In this document: positions 14,807-23,433 of the stretch, piece after piece
Numbering within the stretch: the stretch's first letter is position 1
How the letters are laid out: the number at the start of each line of letters is the position of its first letter
Source of the DNA: Planctomycetia bacterium
Lineage (GTDB): Bacteria; Planctomycetota; Planctomycetia; Pirellulales; S012-138
Direction: 5' to 3'
Assembly (NCBI GenBank): GCA_016177915.1
Contig: JACOUI010000384.1
Coordinates: 1 to 43,866 of the forward strand
Length of the DNA stretch: 43,866 bases
Position numbers and translations under genes: made by a program
Notes under the pieces: model-generated
What the model saw: only the letters and a program-made list of their open reading frames with translations
Told to the model about the DNA's origin: nothing
Database searches by the model: none

Positions 14807-16654
14807 TCACTGCGGCGCTTTGCCGTCCCGCAGCGCACGCCGGAAAAGGTCCAACTGACACCGCATTTGCTGCGAGGTCGGCTCGCGGTGCACCGCCAGC
14901 GTCTGGTAGCGCACGGCGTTCCGGTAATCGCCCAGCGCGAAATAGCACCGCCCGAGCGTGTCGAGGTAGGCCGACGTGTCGGGCTTGATTTCCAGCGAGC
15001 GGTGCGACATGCGGACCGCCTCGTCATAATCGCCTTCGGTGTTGCCCACGAGCCAGGCAAGCTGGTTGTGCGGCAGGGCTTCGTTCGGGTTGAGCTTGAT
15101 GTCCTGGCGGTAGGCATCGACCGCGTTGCGGATCAGTTGCAGGGTTTTCGCTTTTCGCTCGGGGGATGGGTTGGGGAGCCGGTAAAGCGCGATCAGCGCG
15201 TCGGCGTCGGTCGGGTCCGAATCGATCGACAGGTCCAGCTCGCGGAGGTGCGCCGCCAGGTCGCCCCGTCCCAGCTCGTGCATCGCCTGGTAATAGTGCC
15301 TCCGCGCTTTGATCGACTTGATGCGTTCCAGGTCCGTCAGGGGGCTGCGGCGGCCGTTTTCGATGGCGGCGTTGGCCTCCAGGCCCTCCACGGCCTTGAC
15401 CAGCAGCGCCGCGGCCTCTTCCTCGGCCTTCCGGTCGTGGAGGATTTCGGAAAGCTGCAGCCGGGCGAAGATGACGACGGTGTCGGAATCCGGCCGGCCG
15501 GCGATGACGTTACGGTGTTCCCGTTCCGAAGAGCGGATCAGCCCAAAGCGGTGCAGCTCCAGGGCCACGGCGAGCTGGATGTCCCCGCTGCCGTAGCTGG
15601 GCAGGTGCGAGGCCAGGTCGTCGGCGAGCTTCTCGTCTCCCATCGCCAAAGCGGCTTCCAGCATTTCGTACCACAGGCGGTAATCTTGCTCGAAAGCGGA
15701 GGCGAAGCGCTCCTGCACGGGCGGACGGAGCGGCCAGAGGAGCTTCTCCTCGCTCAAGAATCGAATCAGGGCCGTCAGCGACTCGCTGCTTCCCAGGTCG
15801 GACTCCACGAGCCGCCGCACGGCCGCCTGGGTTTCCTGCTCGCGCTTTAGACGCGTCACGAGCCGGACGTACTCGCGGAGCAACCCCGACAACAGCTCGC
15901 GCTGAAGCGTGTTATCTGAGCGGGCGGCGGTCTGGGCGTGTTCGGCCACGTGCTGCTCCCACTGCGCGGCGGCCTCGGCGAGCTTTTCGGCCGATTCGGC
16001 CCCAGCGGAGTCGGCTTGGCAGCCGGCGGCGTACGTTCGCAGCCAGCGCACCGCGGTCCGCCGGCTCGGTCCCAGGGCTGAAAGGAGCAGGCGCAGGCGG
16101 GACTCGGCCTCCAGCGCGTCCCAGGGCTTCTGCTCCACGATCGAAATCGCCGCGAACTTCGACAGTTCCGAGCTGCGCTCGTACCGCGCGACGCGGCACA
16201 GGGCCGCCAGCGCCGACGGGTCGTAGTCCAGAGAAAGTCGTTCGATCTTCGCGCGCCGCTCGTCGACGGCCAACTCGTCGTAGCCGCGGAAGAACTGCCG
16301 GATTTCCGGCGGATCGTCGGCGGCCGTCCAGTCGACGCGCATCTCCTGCAACAGGAACCGCGCCCGGGAGGCAATCTCCAGGCTGGCCGACGACTCGGCG
16401 TCGCAGAGGGCGTCGAACGCCTTCAAACCGAACTTCTTGAGGGCGGCCTGGGCGTGCTCCCGGGCGAAATAGTCCGCCACTCCGAGCTTTTCGATCCAGG
16501 CCTCGATCTGCCGGGGCTCGTCGGCCGTCGGCGTTTCGCCGACGGCGGCGGGGGCGGGGGCGGCTTCTCCCGGCCCGGCAGGGGTGGGCCGGGGCGCCGT
16601 CCAAAGCGCCGCACCGGCAAGGCAAAGGCCCAAAGCAACACGCGCTAGGCGCAT
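14807..16654 (-). CDS. secreted TPR/HEAT-repeat protein
   Basis: I chose the ATG at 16654 because a strong GAGGGA ribosome site lies just upstream and a signal peptide follows (MRLARVALGLCLAGAALWTAP). The product is 615 residues. Residues ~30-60 are Pro/Ala-rich. Residues ~60-200 are HEAT-like helices ('DYFAREHAQAALKKFGLKAFDALCDA', 'RARFLLQEMRVDW'). A long alpha-helical middle follows. The final ~160 residues contain canonical TPRs ('YYQAMHELGRGDLAAHLRELDLSIDSDPTDADAL', 'NEALPHNQLAWLVGNTEGDYDEAV', 'AYLDTLGRCYFALGDYRNAVRYQTLAV'). An extracytoplasmic protein-interaction role is inferred. It may share transcription with the DUF2752 operon downstream, though a repeat cluster separates them. Confidence 0.88.
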   Translation of the reverse strand: MRLARVALGLCLAGAALWTAPRPTPAGPGEAAPAPAAVGETPTADEPRQIEAWIEKLGVADYFAREHAQAALKKFGLKAFDALCDAESSASLEIASRARFLLQEMRVDWTAADDPPEIRQFFRGYDELAVDERRAKIERLSLDYDPSALAALCRVARYERSSELSKFAAISIVEQKPWDALEAESRLRLLLSALGPSRRTAVRWLRTYAAGCQADSAGAESAEKLAEAAAQWEQHVAEHAQTAARSDNTLQRELLSGLLREYVRLVTRLKREQETQAAVRRLVESDLGSSESLTALIRFLSEEKLLWPLRPPVQERFASAFEQDYRLWYEMLEAALAMGDEKLADDLASHLPSYGSGDIQLAVALELHRFGLIRSSEREHRNVIAGRPDSDTVVIFARLQLSEILHDRKAEEEAAALLVKAVEGLEANAAIENGRRSPLTDLERIKSIKARRHYYQAMHELGRGDLAAHLRELDLSIDSDPTDADALIALYRLPNPSPERKAKTLQLIRNAVDAYRQDIKLNPNEALPHNQLAWLVGNTEGDYDEAVRMSHRSLEIKPDTSAYLDTLGRCYFALGDYRNAVRYQTLAVHREPTSQQMRCQLDLFRRALRDGKAPQ

Positions 16655-17193
16655 AGATCCCTCGTTGCGCACGGAAATTCCTGCCCGGATCACGCAATCA
16701 TCCCTTCGGAGATTCTACTCGCACCCTGCCACAGGGAGCAATAACGCCCGCTTCGGGCAAATCGCAGGGTTTTGATCCGGGCGATGCCCGAGGGCGCCTC
16801 GCCAGGACGGAGTGGTTTCCTGTGCGAAACCTCACGACGCGGCTGGGGTTAGGTGTATAATGGGCACGACGCCACGCAACGTCGCATGCTCGGCGGGCCG
16901 TGTGGGGAATTCGGAGCGCCGGTTTTCCGGATCGCCTTCAAGGACTCCCCATTGCCCTGGGCGCGCGGCGTAATCTGCTGGCGTTGGGTCGGAAGTCCGC
17001 CTACAATCGGCTCATCGACCCACCGCGCCCTGCCAAAGGTCGTTCCTGCCTGATTCCGGCTGGGAATCCACAGCCGTCGGTTCCCGCCCTGCCAGTTTCG
17101 ATTCGTCACACGATGACTCGGGCCAGTCGCCGCGTCGCTCAACACCGCCGCCAATTTGGATCCCCCGCTCCACGAAGGATGGGAGGTCGTCGC
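16655..17193. other. 540-bp divergent gap between the TPR gene and the export adaptor
   Basis: No supportable gene is present; the ORFs listed here are noise upstream extensions. A TATAAT lies at 16856-16861 (plus strand, context GGTGTATAATGG) without a convincing -35, so a long (~330-nt) leader for the adaptor is possible. Two partial dyads (CGCCCGCTTCGGGC near 16750 and CGATGCCCGAGGGC) are too weak to name. Confidence 0.4.
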
Positions 17194-19104
17194 ATGCACC
17201 TTGGATTTTTGCGTTCTTGGATGGGTCGTGTCGCCGTTTCGGGGAGCATGTTCGCCGTGCTGGCGCTCGTTGCCGGCTGCTCCGACAACGACGCCGCGTC
17301 GACGGAGTCTGCCCTGGAACACTCGGCGGCCAAGGCGGCCTTCCTCTTCGAAATCACCCAGCCGGGGCAGGTTGAAAGTGCCAAGAACGTCGAAGTCCGC
17401 TGCCAGGTACAGGCCCGCGGCGGGGCGGGCACGACGATTATCTCCCTCATTCCGGAAGGGACGGTCATCTCCAAGGACGAAGAGAAGGGGACCCTGTACA
17501 TCCAGAAGGAAGACGGCACGATCGAAGAGAACCCGGTGCTGTGCAAGATGGACTCGTCGGCCTTCGAGAACGAGCTGCGCCAGCAGCAGATCGTGGTGAG
17601 CAACAGCGAGGCCACGGTCATCCAGGCGAAAAGCGCGCACGAGGCGGCGAAGATCGCCCTACAGGAATATCTGGAGGGGACGTTCAAGCAGGAGGAGCAG
17701 TTGATCGAGGCCGAGGTCTTCGTGGCCCAGGAAAACCTGCGGCGGGCGCAGGACTACGCCGAGTACAGCGCCAAGCTGGCGCGGCGCGGTTACATCACTC
17801 CCGTGCAGCTCGAGGCCGACGAATTCGCCGTCGAGAAAGCCGAAAAGGACCTGGAGACGGCCCGCACGAAACTTCGCGTGCTGACGAACTACACCAAGAC
17901 CAAGATGGTCAAGCAGCTTGAAAGCGACATCAGCTCCACCGCGGCCCAGCTCCGCGCCACCGAAAAAAGCCACGACCTGGAGCTCACCAAGCTCAAGGAC
18001 ATCGAGAAGCAGATCGCCAACTGCACGATCATGGCCCCGTCGCCGGGCGAGGTCGTCTACGCGATCGAGCGCGACTGGCGCGGAAACGTGGAGGCCAACA
18101 TCGCCGAGGGCGTGCAAATCCGGGAAAAACAAACGCTGTTCCGAATTCCCGACCCCGCCTCGATGCGCGTCAAAGCCCGCGTGAACGAGTCGCGCATCTC
18201 GCTGGTCCGCGAGAAGATGCCCGCCACGATCCGTCTGGATGCCGACCGCAACAACGTTCTCCGCGGCACGGTCACCCGCGTCGACAGCTATCCCATTCCC
18301 AATCGCATGGGAGGCAACGTGACGGAGTACGGCGTGTATGTGGCCATCGACGGTTCGCCGCCGGGGTTGCGTCCTGGGCAGAACGCCGAGGTGAGCATCC
18401 TCGTCGACGAACGCGCCGGCGTGATCCGGCTGCCGGTCCAGGCCGTGATGGAGCATGGCGATCGCTTCTTCTGCGCCGTCAAGGAGGGCGGCCGCTACGT
18501 TCCCCGCGAAGTGGCCGTCCAGGCCGCCAGCGATGAGTTCGTGGCGCTGGAGGAGTTCAAGGACGTGACGGACGCCGCCGGCACTCGCAAAGTCGGAGTC
18601 AAGGAAGGCGAGCTTTACGTCCAAAACCCGCGCAAGTTCATCAAGGACACCGACCTGCCGAAGGTCGAGCGCAAGCAGAAGGACGCGCAACAGGTCTACG
18701 GTCGCGGCGCGCTGGCCGGTGGCGCTAACGGCAATGGCCAAAACGGCAATGGCGGCAACGTCGGTGCCGGTCGCGGAGCGCTGGCCGGCGGCGATCAGGG
18801 CGCCAATGGCGCGGGAACCACCGGAGGCGGGGCCGGGGCGCCGGGCGGCGGCGGACCGGGCGGCGGGGCCGGCCGCAGGGGCGGTGGGCGCGGCGGCTTT
18901 GACTTCGCGGCGGCGGACAAGGACAAAGACGGCAAGCTCTCGCGGGAGGAGGCGCCGCAATTGGAGGACAACTTCGCCGAGATGGACGCCAACAGCGACG
19001 GGGGCGTCGATCAGCAGGAAATGCGCACCTTCTTCCAGCGGCGCTTCGGCGGCGGCCGCAGGGCCGGCGGTGGCGAGGGCGCTTCCTCAGGTCCGGGAAC
19101 GTGA
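17194..19104 (+). CDS. MacA/HlyD-type periplasmic adaptor lipoprotein with EF-hand tail
   Basis: The ATG at 17194 has a strong GGGAGGT 7 nt upstream and opens a lipoprotein signal with lipobox LVAGC (C29), so the larger ORF-track start is rejected. The product is 636 residues. It contains a split biotinyl-lipoyl-like domain, a long coiled coil (~residues 110-270, 'FENELRQQQIVVSNSEATVIQAKS'... 'TAAQLRATEKSHDLELTKLKDIEKQI'), a return strand 'CTIMAPSPGEVVYA' and a beta-barrel ('LRGTVTRVDSYPIP', 'GLRPGQNAEVSILVDE'). After ~510 comes a Gly/Asn linker with a duplicated GRGALAGG. Two canonical EF-hand loops follow: DKDKDGKLSREE (575-586) and DANSDGGVDQQE (598-609). It precedes the ABC genes by 9 bp and forms the export complex with them. 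No TolC gene is visible. Confidence 0.93.
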   Translation: MHLGFLRSWMGRVAVSGSMFAVLALVAGCSDNDAASTESALEHSAAKAAFLFEITQPGQVESAKNVEVRCQVQARGGAGTTIISLIPEGTVISKDEEKGTLYIQKEDGTIEENPVLCKMDSSAFENELRQQQIVVSNSEATVIQAKSAHEAAKIALQEYLEGTFKQEEQLIEAEVFVAQENLRRAQDYAEYSAKLARRGYITPVQLEADEFAVEKAEKDLETARTKLRVLTNYTKTKMVKQLESDISSTAAQLRATEKSHDLELTKLKDIEKQIANCTIMAPSPGEVVYAIERDWRGNVEANIAEGVQIREKQTLFRIPDPASMRVKARVNESRISLVREKMPATIRLDADRNNVLRGTVTRVDSYPIPNRMGGNVTEYGVYVAIDGSPPGLRPGQNAEVSILVDERAGVIRLPVQAVMEHGDRFFCAVKEGGRYVPREVAVQAASDEFVALEEFKDVTDAAGTRKVGVKEGELYVQNPRKFIKDTDLPKVERKQKDAQQVYGRGALAGGANGNGQNGNGGNVGAGRGALAGGDQGANGAGTTGGGAGAPGGGGPGGGAGRRGGGRGGFDFAAADKDKDGKLSREEAPQLEDNFAEMDANSDGGVDQQEMRTFFQRRFGGGRRAGGGEGASSGPGT

Positions 19105-19113
19105 AGCCGGAAC

Positions 19114-19797
19114 ATGAAGCTCGCCGCCCGCCTCGACAACCTCGTCAAGGACTACGCCCTGCGCGGCGAGACCGTCCACGCCCTGCGCGGCGTCAGCTTC
19201 GACGTCCCGGAGGGCGACTACATCGCCATCATGGGACCCTCCGGCTCCGGCAAGTCGACCCTCCTCAACCTGCTCGGTTGCCTCGATAAGCCCACCGGCG
19301 GCAGCTTCTATCTCGGCGAGGACGATGTCGCCCAGATGAGCGACCGGCAGCTCTCCCGCATCCGCGCCACCCGCATCGGCTTCGTCTTCCAGTCGTACAA
19401 TCTGATCCCGCAGCTCACCGTCCTGGAGAACATTGAGGTCCCGCTCTATTACCAGGGGCGGATCACCGCCGCGCACCGGCGGCGCGTCCGCGAGCTGGCC
19501 GAGCTGGTGGGCCTGGGCGACCGGCTCAAGCACTGCCCCACGCAACTCTCCGGCGGACAGCAGCAGCGCGCGGCCATCGCCCGCAGCCTCATCAACGACC
19601 CCTACTTCGTCCTGGCCGACGAGCCGACGGGGAACCTCGACTCGGTGACGACCGAGGGCATCCTCAAGCTCCTGGATGAGCTGAACAAGTCGGGCAAGAC
19701 GATCATCCTGGTGACGCACGAGGAGGAAGTGTCCCGGCACACGCGCCGGGTGATCCGCCTCCGCGACGGCTTGATCCAGTCCGACGACCGACGATGA
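19114..19797 (+). CDS. MacB/LolD-type ABC transporter ATPase
   Basis: This 227-residue cytoplasmic ATPase powers the adjacent permease. It shows Walker [10 protein letters not shown] (41-49), the Q-loop '[17 protein letters not shown]', signature [15 protein letters not shown] (~145), Walker B '[14 protein letters not shown]' (D169, E170) and H-loop 'ILVTHEEEV'. '[10 protein letters not shown]' and '[15 protein letters not shown]' are typical of the MacB/LolD/FtsE group. It starts 9 bp after the adaptor and overlaps the permease by 4 bp (ATGA). Unlike MacB, ATPase and membrane parts are separate genes. Substrate unknown. Confidence 0.96.
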   Translation: MKLAARLDNLVKDYALRGETVHALRGVSFDVPEGDYIAIMGPSGSGKSTLLNLLGCLDKPTGGSFYLGEDDVAQMSDRQLSRIRATRIGFVFQSYNLIPQLTVLENIEVPLYYQGRITAAHRRRVRELAELVGLGDRLKHCPTQLSGGQQQRAAIARSLINDPYFVLADEPTGNLDSVTTEGILKLLDELNKSGKTIILVTHEEEVSRHTRRVIRLRDGLIQSDDRR

Positions 19798-21122
19798 ACC
19801 TGTTTACGCTGCGAACCTGGAAGCTGGGGCTCAAGAGCCTCACGCTGCACCCGATGCGGTCGCTCCTGACCGTGCTGGGCATTTTCGTCGGCGTCTCCAG
19901 CGTCATCTGGCTGCTTTCGATCGGCGAGGGCATCAGCGTCCGCGCCCAGGAGGAAATCGCCAGCCTGGGCGCCGACAATATCATCCTCCTGACCAAGAAG
20001 CCCCCCGAAAGCTCCGGCTCGGTCGCCAGTTTTTCGGCGGCGCAATACGGCCTGACGCGGGGCGATTACCAGCGGCTCGTCAACACCATCCCCACGATCC
20101 GCCAGGCCGTGCAGGTCAAGGACTATCGGGAGCGCATTTCCTTCGGCACGCAGTCGCTCGAGGGACGGGTCGTTGGCTGTACGCCTGAGTATGCGGAACT
20201 CAACCAGCTCGCCGTTGAAAAAGGGCGATTCCTCAATCCGGTTGACGTCCGGCAGGCCACGAATTACTGCGCGCTGGCGGCCGGGACTGCGCAGCAGCTT
20301 TTCGGATACGCGGACCCGCTGGGCAAGTCCGTGCGCATCGCCCAGCACTATTACATTGTCGCGGGGGTGATGAAGGATCGCGCTCCCGCGGCGGCCATCG
20401 GCGGGTCGCTGACGGCCCTGGACTATAGCCAGGACGTCTATGTCCCGATCAGTACGCTCCGCGTCTTCGTCGGCGATGTAGTGACACGGCGCACGACCGG
20501 CAGCTTCAACGCCGAGCAGGTCGAGCTGACCCAGATCACGCTCCGCATCAACGACGTCAACAACGTCCTGGACACGGCCGACCTCGTCAAGCAAACGCTC
20601 GCCAAGCACCATCGTGACAACGACTACGCCATCGTCATCCCCTACGAGCTGCTGGAACAAAAGAAAATGGTGGGCCTGTTGTTCATGGTCTTCATGGGCC
20701 TCATCGCCGCGATTTCGCTGGTCGTCGGCGGCATCGGCATCATGAACATCATGCTGGCCACGGTCACCGAGCGGACGCGCGAAATCGGCATCCGCCGCGC
20801 CCTGGGCGCCTCGCGCTCCGACATCATCATTCAGTTCCTGGTCGAGACGGTCGTGCTGTCCATCGGCGGCGGCGTGACCGGCATCCTGGCGGGCTTCGCC
20901 TGCCGCCCCGCGGTCAACGTGCTGCGGGCGATCCTGCAAAACGTGGCGGCCAAACAGTTCAACGCCCTGCCCGACGCCGTCCGCACCGTCGAGCCGATCC
21001 TTGTCCCCGAGTCGATTCCCCTGGCGTTCTGCATCAGCGCGGTGATTGGGATCGTGTTCGGCATCTACCCGGCGATCCGGGCCGCGCGGATGGACCCGGT
21101 CGAGGCCCTGCGGCACGAGTAG
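19794..21122 (+). CDS. MacB-type ABC transporter permease (FtsX superfamily)
   Basis: This 442-residue inner-membrane protein has an N-terminal helix ('MRSLLTVLGIFVGVSSVIWLLSIGEGI') and a periplasmic MacB core domain of about 230 residues. Three C-terminal helices lie around 'VFMGLIAAISLVVGGIGIMNIMLATVTERTREIGIRRALGASRSDI', 'VVLSIGGGVTGILAGFA' and 'IPLAFCISAVIGIVFGIYPAIRAARMDPVEALRHE'. The 'ERTREIGIRRALGA' and 'YPAIRAARMDPVEALR' blocks are diagnostic. Together with the preceding ATPase and adaptor it forms a MacAB-like tripartite exporter. A mechanotransmission role, as in MacB, is inferred. A GTAG repeat begins 16 bp after its stop. Confidence 0.95.
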   Translation: MNLFTLRTWKLGLKSLTLHPMRSLLTVLGIFVGVSSVIWLLSIGEGISVRAQEEIASLGADNIILLTKKPPESSGSVASFSAAQYGLTRGDYQRLVNTIPTIRQAVQVKDYRERISFGTQSLEGRVVGCTPEYAELNQLAVEKGRFLNPVDVRQATNYCALAAGTAQQLFGYADPLGKSVRIAQHYYIVAGVMKDRAPAAAIGGSLTALDYSQDVYVPISTLRVFVGDVVTRRTTGSFNAEQVELTQITLRINDVNNVLDTADLVKQTLAKHHRDNDYAIVIPYELLEQKKMVGLLFMVFMGLIAAISLVVGGIGIMNIMLATVTERTREIGIRRALGASRSDIIIQFLVETVVLSIGGGVTGILAGFACRPAVNVLRAILQNVAAKQFNALPDAVRTVEPILVPESIPLAFCISAVIGIVFGIYPAIRAARMDPVEALRHE

Positions 21123-21137
21123 GAAGGCCAGGAGTTC

Positions 21138-21288
21138 GTAGGGTGGGCCAAGCTCGCGCGAAGCGAGTGTGGGCGTCGCAAGCCGATCGACGTTGAGCCG
21201 AGTGTGACTCGCAGGCATCGCTCGCCGCGAGCGAAGGCCCACCGCCGTGCTTGCTGCGCCCACCTCTGCAAAATGCGACCCACGCTAC
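21138..21288. repeat. GTAGGGTGGGCC-type REP doublet
   Basis: GTAGGGTGGGCC starts at 21138, and the inverted end 'GACCCACGCTAC' closes at 21288; the final CTAC includes the larC stop codon (minus-strand TAG). Internal text contains CTCGCGCGAAGCGAG and CTCGCCGCGAGCGA dyads. It fills the convergent gap between the permease and larC and belongs to the same family as 22554-22663 and 26446-26533. Confidence 0.7.
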
Positions 21289-22475
21289 GTCGTGCCCATC
21301 GCCGCCTGGGCCGGATCGAAGGCCTTCTGCGCCGCTTCGTAAACTTCCTTTAGCGGCACGGCCTGCGCCTCGGCCGCCTTCCGGCAAGACTCATACTCGG
21401 GCGAGAAGCTCGGCGGCGAACCGGCGATGAAGGCCAGCTTGCCTTCGATCGGTCCCCACGGCGTCTGCACCGTGTGCGGCCGGCGATCCAACTTGTGGCG
21501 GCTCACCGGCCAGCGCCGGACGCCCAGCGTCGTCGTCTCCTGGAAGATGATCTTCTCCAGCTTCGGGATCGCCGGCGCGAAGCACAATACGCTGATCATC
21601 ACGCCCGGCCGGTTCTTCTTCATGCCGATGGCGGTCGTGTACACGTCGAGCGCTCCGGACTCCATCAGCTTCGCCGTGCAGTGGCCGATCAACTCGCCGC
21701 TCACGTCGTCGAGGTTGGTTTCCAGCACCCAGGCCTGGTCGGAAGCGACGGCACCGTCCGACTCGCCCACGAACAGCCGCAGCAAGTTCGCCTGCTCCGC
21801 CAGCTCCTTCGTCCCTGCGCCGTAGCCGATCCGCTCGATCCGCATGCCCGGCAAGGGTCCGAAGCTGTCGACCATCGTGGCCAGGATGGCGGCGCCCGTG
21901 GGCGTGGTCAGCTCGGCCTCGACGGGCGATTCCTGCAGCGGCACGCCGGTCAGTAGCTCGGCGGTGGCCGGCGCGGGCACGCTCACCCGGCCGTGTTCGA
22001 TGGTGATCACTCCGCGGCCCGTGGCGACGGGCGAGGCGACGATCCGATCGACGGCCAAGAGGTCCCAGCCGACGGCCGCCCCCACGATGTCGGCGATGGA
22101 ATCGACGGCCCCGACCTCGTGGAAGTGGACTTTGCGGATCGTCGTGCCGTGCACCTTGGCCTCGGCCTCGCCCAGGCGCGTGAAAATCCGCTTGGCGATG
22201 TCCTGCTGGCGGGGAGTGAGCCGGCTGCGCTCGATCATCTCCACGATGTGGTGCAAATGCCGGTGGGCGTGCTCCGGCTCGTGTTCGACCGTGATGTGCG
22301 TGCCGCGGAAGCCCTTCCGCTTGACCTCGCCGGCCGCCAGGCGACAGGCCAAGGGCAACCCCAGCGAATCGATGCCCGACTGTATGGCCGAAAGGCCGAC
22401 GCCGGCGTCGACGAGCGCGGCCAGGGTCATGTCGCCGCTGATGCCGCTGAGGCAGTCCAAATACGCGATCCGCAC
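21285..22475 (-). CDS. larC: nickel-pincer cofactor biosynthesis protein LarC
   Basis: LarC inserts nickel into the pyridinium pincer nucleotide cofactor of lactate racemase and related enzymes, in the cytoplasm. The 396-residue protein starts 'MRIAYLDCLSGISGDMTLAALVDAG', the classic LarC opening. It shows 'KVHFHEVGAVDSIADIVGAA', 'TPTGAAILATM', 'GYGAGTKELAEQANLLRLFVGE', 'VLETNLDDVSGELIGHCTAKLMESGALDVYTTAIGMKKNRPGVMISVLC' and 'ETTTLGVRR'. It is one continuous frame, unlike the split LarC1/LarC2 with programmed frameshift in Lactobacillus. A His-rich stretch (EHAHRHLHHIV) probably binds metal. larA, larB and larE are not in the window. Its stop lies in a GTAG repeat. Confidence 0.95.
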   Translation of the reverse strand: MRIAYLDCLSGISGDMTLAALVDAGVGLSAIQSGIDSLGLPLACRLAAGEVKRKGFRGTHITVEHEPEHAHRHLHHIVEMIERSRLTPRQQDIAKRIFTRLGEAEAKVHGTTIRKVHFHEVGAVDSIADIVGAAVGWDLLAVDRIVASPVATGRGVITIEHGRVSVPAPATAELLTGVPLQESPVEAELTTPTGAAILATMVDSFGPLPGMRIERIGYGAGTKELAEQANLLRLFVGESDGAVASDQAWVLETNLDDVSGELIGHCTAKLMESGALDVYTTAIGMKKNRPGVMISVLCFAPAIPKLEKIIFQETTTLGVRRWPVSRHKLDRRPHTVQTPWGPIEGKLAFIAGSPPSFSPEYESCRKAAEAQAVPLKEVYEAAQKAFDPAQAAMGTT

Positions 22476-22734
22476 GTGCGATTCTCTCCCGGCGAGCGGG
22501 GGGCGTCAGCCCCCCGGGTGCTTTCCATTGAGTTTTCCATCCCGCCGACAATGGTAGGGTGGGTGGAGCAAGCCGTCCGGCAGGCGGGTCATCGCTTGCG
22601 GTCAACTGGTGGCTATCCGTAAGAGCGTCGTTTGCTCGCACGATGGCTTGCGACGCCCACCATTGCCAGTCCCGCCGCAAAGATAGTGATAGATTCCCCG
22701 TGGGTGCAACGCAATGACCGCATCAATGTGGTCA
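22476..22734. other. 260-bp gap assembled from three repeat families
   Basis: The gap upstream of larC contains a GGGGGGC-gtca-GCCCCCC hairpin (about 22499-22516) and a GTAGGGTGGG-type element (22554 to about 22663). A GTAGTGACC-type REP overlaps the stop of the DUF423 gene. No gene is present. The larC promoter must lie in or near this repeat mosaic. Confidence 0.6.
22554..22663. repeat. GTAGGGTGGG-type repeat, degenerate doublet
   Basis: GTAGGGTGGGTGGAGCAAGC begins at 22554, and an inverted counterpart 'GGCTTGCGACGCCCACCAT' ends near 22663. Stems are imperfect. It shares the GGTGGG/CCCACC core with the 21138 and 26446 elements. Confidence 0.6.
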
Positions 22735-22738
22735 CTAC
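22716..22738. repeat. single GTAGTGACC-type REP at the DUF423 stop codon
   Basis: GACCGCATCAATGTGGTC followed by ACTAC is the inverted form of the REP unit at 7291-7314. The CTA at 22735-22737 is the TAG stop of the minus-strand DUF423 gene, so the GTAG of the repeat doubles as the gene end. Confidence 0.8.
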
Positions 22739-23199
22739 GAGTTGCTTGCCGGCCTGGCGACGCGCAGCCCCGCCGCGGCCACCAACAGCCAGCCGGCGAT
22801 CAACAGCAGGCCCCCGATCGGAACGATCGCCCCCAACATCCTCGGCCCCCCAAAGACAATCACGTACAACAGCCCGGAGAAAAGCACGTTTCCGGCCAGG
22901 AAGGCACCGCCGGCGGCCGCCGCCAAGCGCGAGGGCCGCACCGCCAAGAGCAGCCCGATGCCCAGCAGTGCCAGCGCGTGGTACATCCAATACCGCGTCG
23001 CGGCCTCGTAGTCGGCCAGCCTCTTCTCAAGAATGCGCGACGGGTTGGTCTCGTTCGCCCGCGCGTTGGCCGGATGTTCGGGCCTGTCGAGGCCTGCGGC
23101 CTGAAGGTGCTCCCTGAGCCCGTGGGCGCCGAAAGCGCCCAGCGTCACGCCGGCCGCCCCCACCAGTCCCGCCAGAACGATCCAAACTCGCGGCGTCAC
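22735..23199 (-). CDS. DUF423 family small membrane protein
   Basis: This protein has 154 residues. The N-terminal helix and loop 'VWIVLAGLVGAAGVTLGAFGAHGLREHL' is the DUF423 signature (GAFGAHGL). It is followed by an unusually long polar insert of about 30 residues (~35-65), then 'YWMYHALALLGIGLLLAV', a third helix 'GGAFLAGNVLFSGLLYVIVFGG' and a fourth 'GAIVPIGGLLLIAGWLLVAAAGL'. The family (YgdD-like) is an inner-membrane protein of unknown function. The C-terminal residues and stop run into a REP element. It is divergent from tsaB. Confidence 0.9.
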   Translation of the reverse strand: MTPRVWIVLAGLVGAAGVTLGAFGAHGLREHLQAAGLDRPEHPANARANETNPSRILEKRLADYEAATRYWMYHALALLGIGLLLAVRPSRLAAAAGGAFLAGNVLFSGLLYVIVFGGPRMLGAIVPIGGLLLIAGWLLVAAAGLRVARPASNS

Positions 23200-23433
23200 A
23201 ACGGTTTCCCTTCGGCAAACGGGGATCGGCCACCCCGGATTGTTAAGACCGGCCGGTTTTCCGTTGACAGTGAGCGCCGGCCGGGGACATTGAGCTTCTT
23301 GGCGCAGCGGAAGCGGCAGCGCTCTGTGGTTTCCGCGCGCCGTCCCCGCCCTATTTTATAGTGCGGAAGGGATCGCGCCGGCAGGCGAGTTTTCCAGCGG
23401 CCGGACGAACGACAGGCATCGACGAGCATCGCC

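Noticed and set aside
16853-17193. upstream N-terminal extension of the adaptor ORF
   Set aside because: The ATG at 17194 has a strong ribosome site and a lipoprotein signal. Upstream translation is unpatterned.
19602-21263. 553-residue minus-strand ORF
   Set aside because: Antisense shadow of the ABC ATPase and permease genes.
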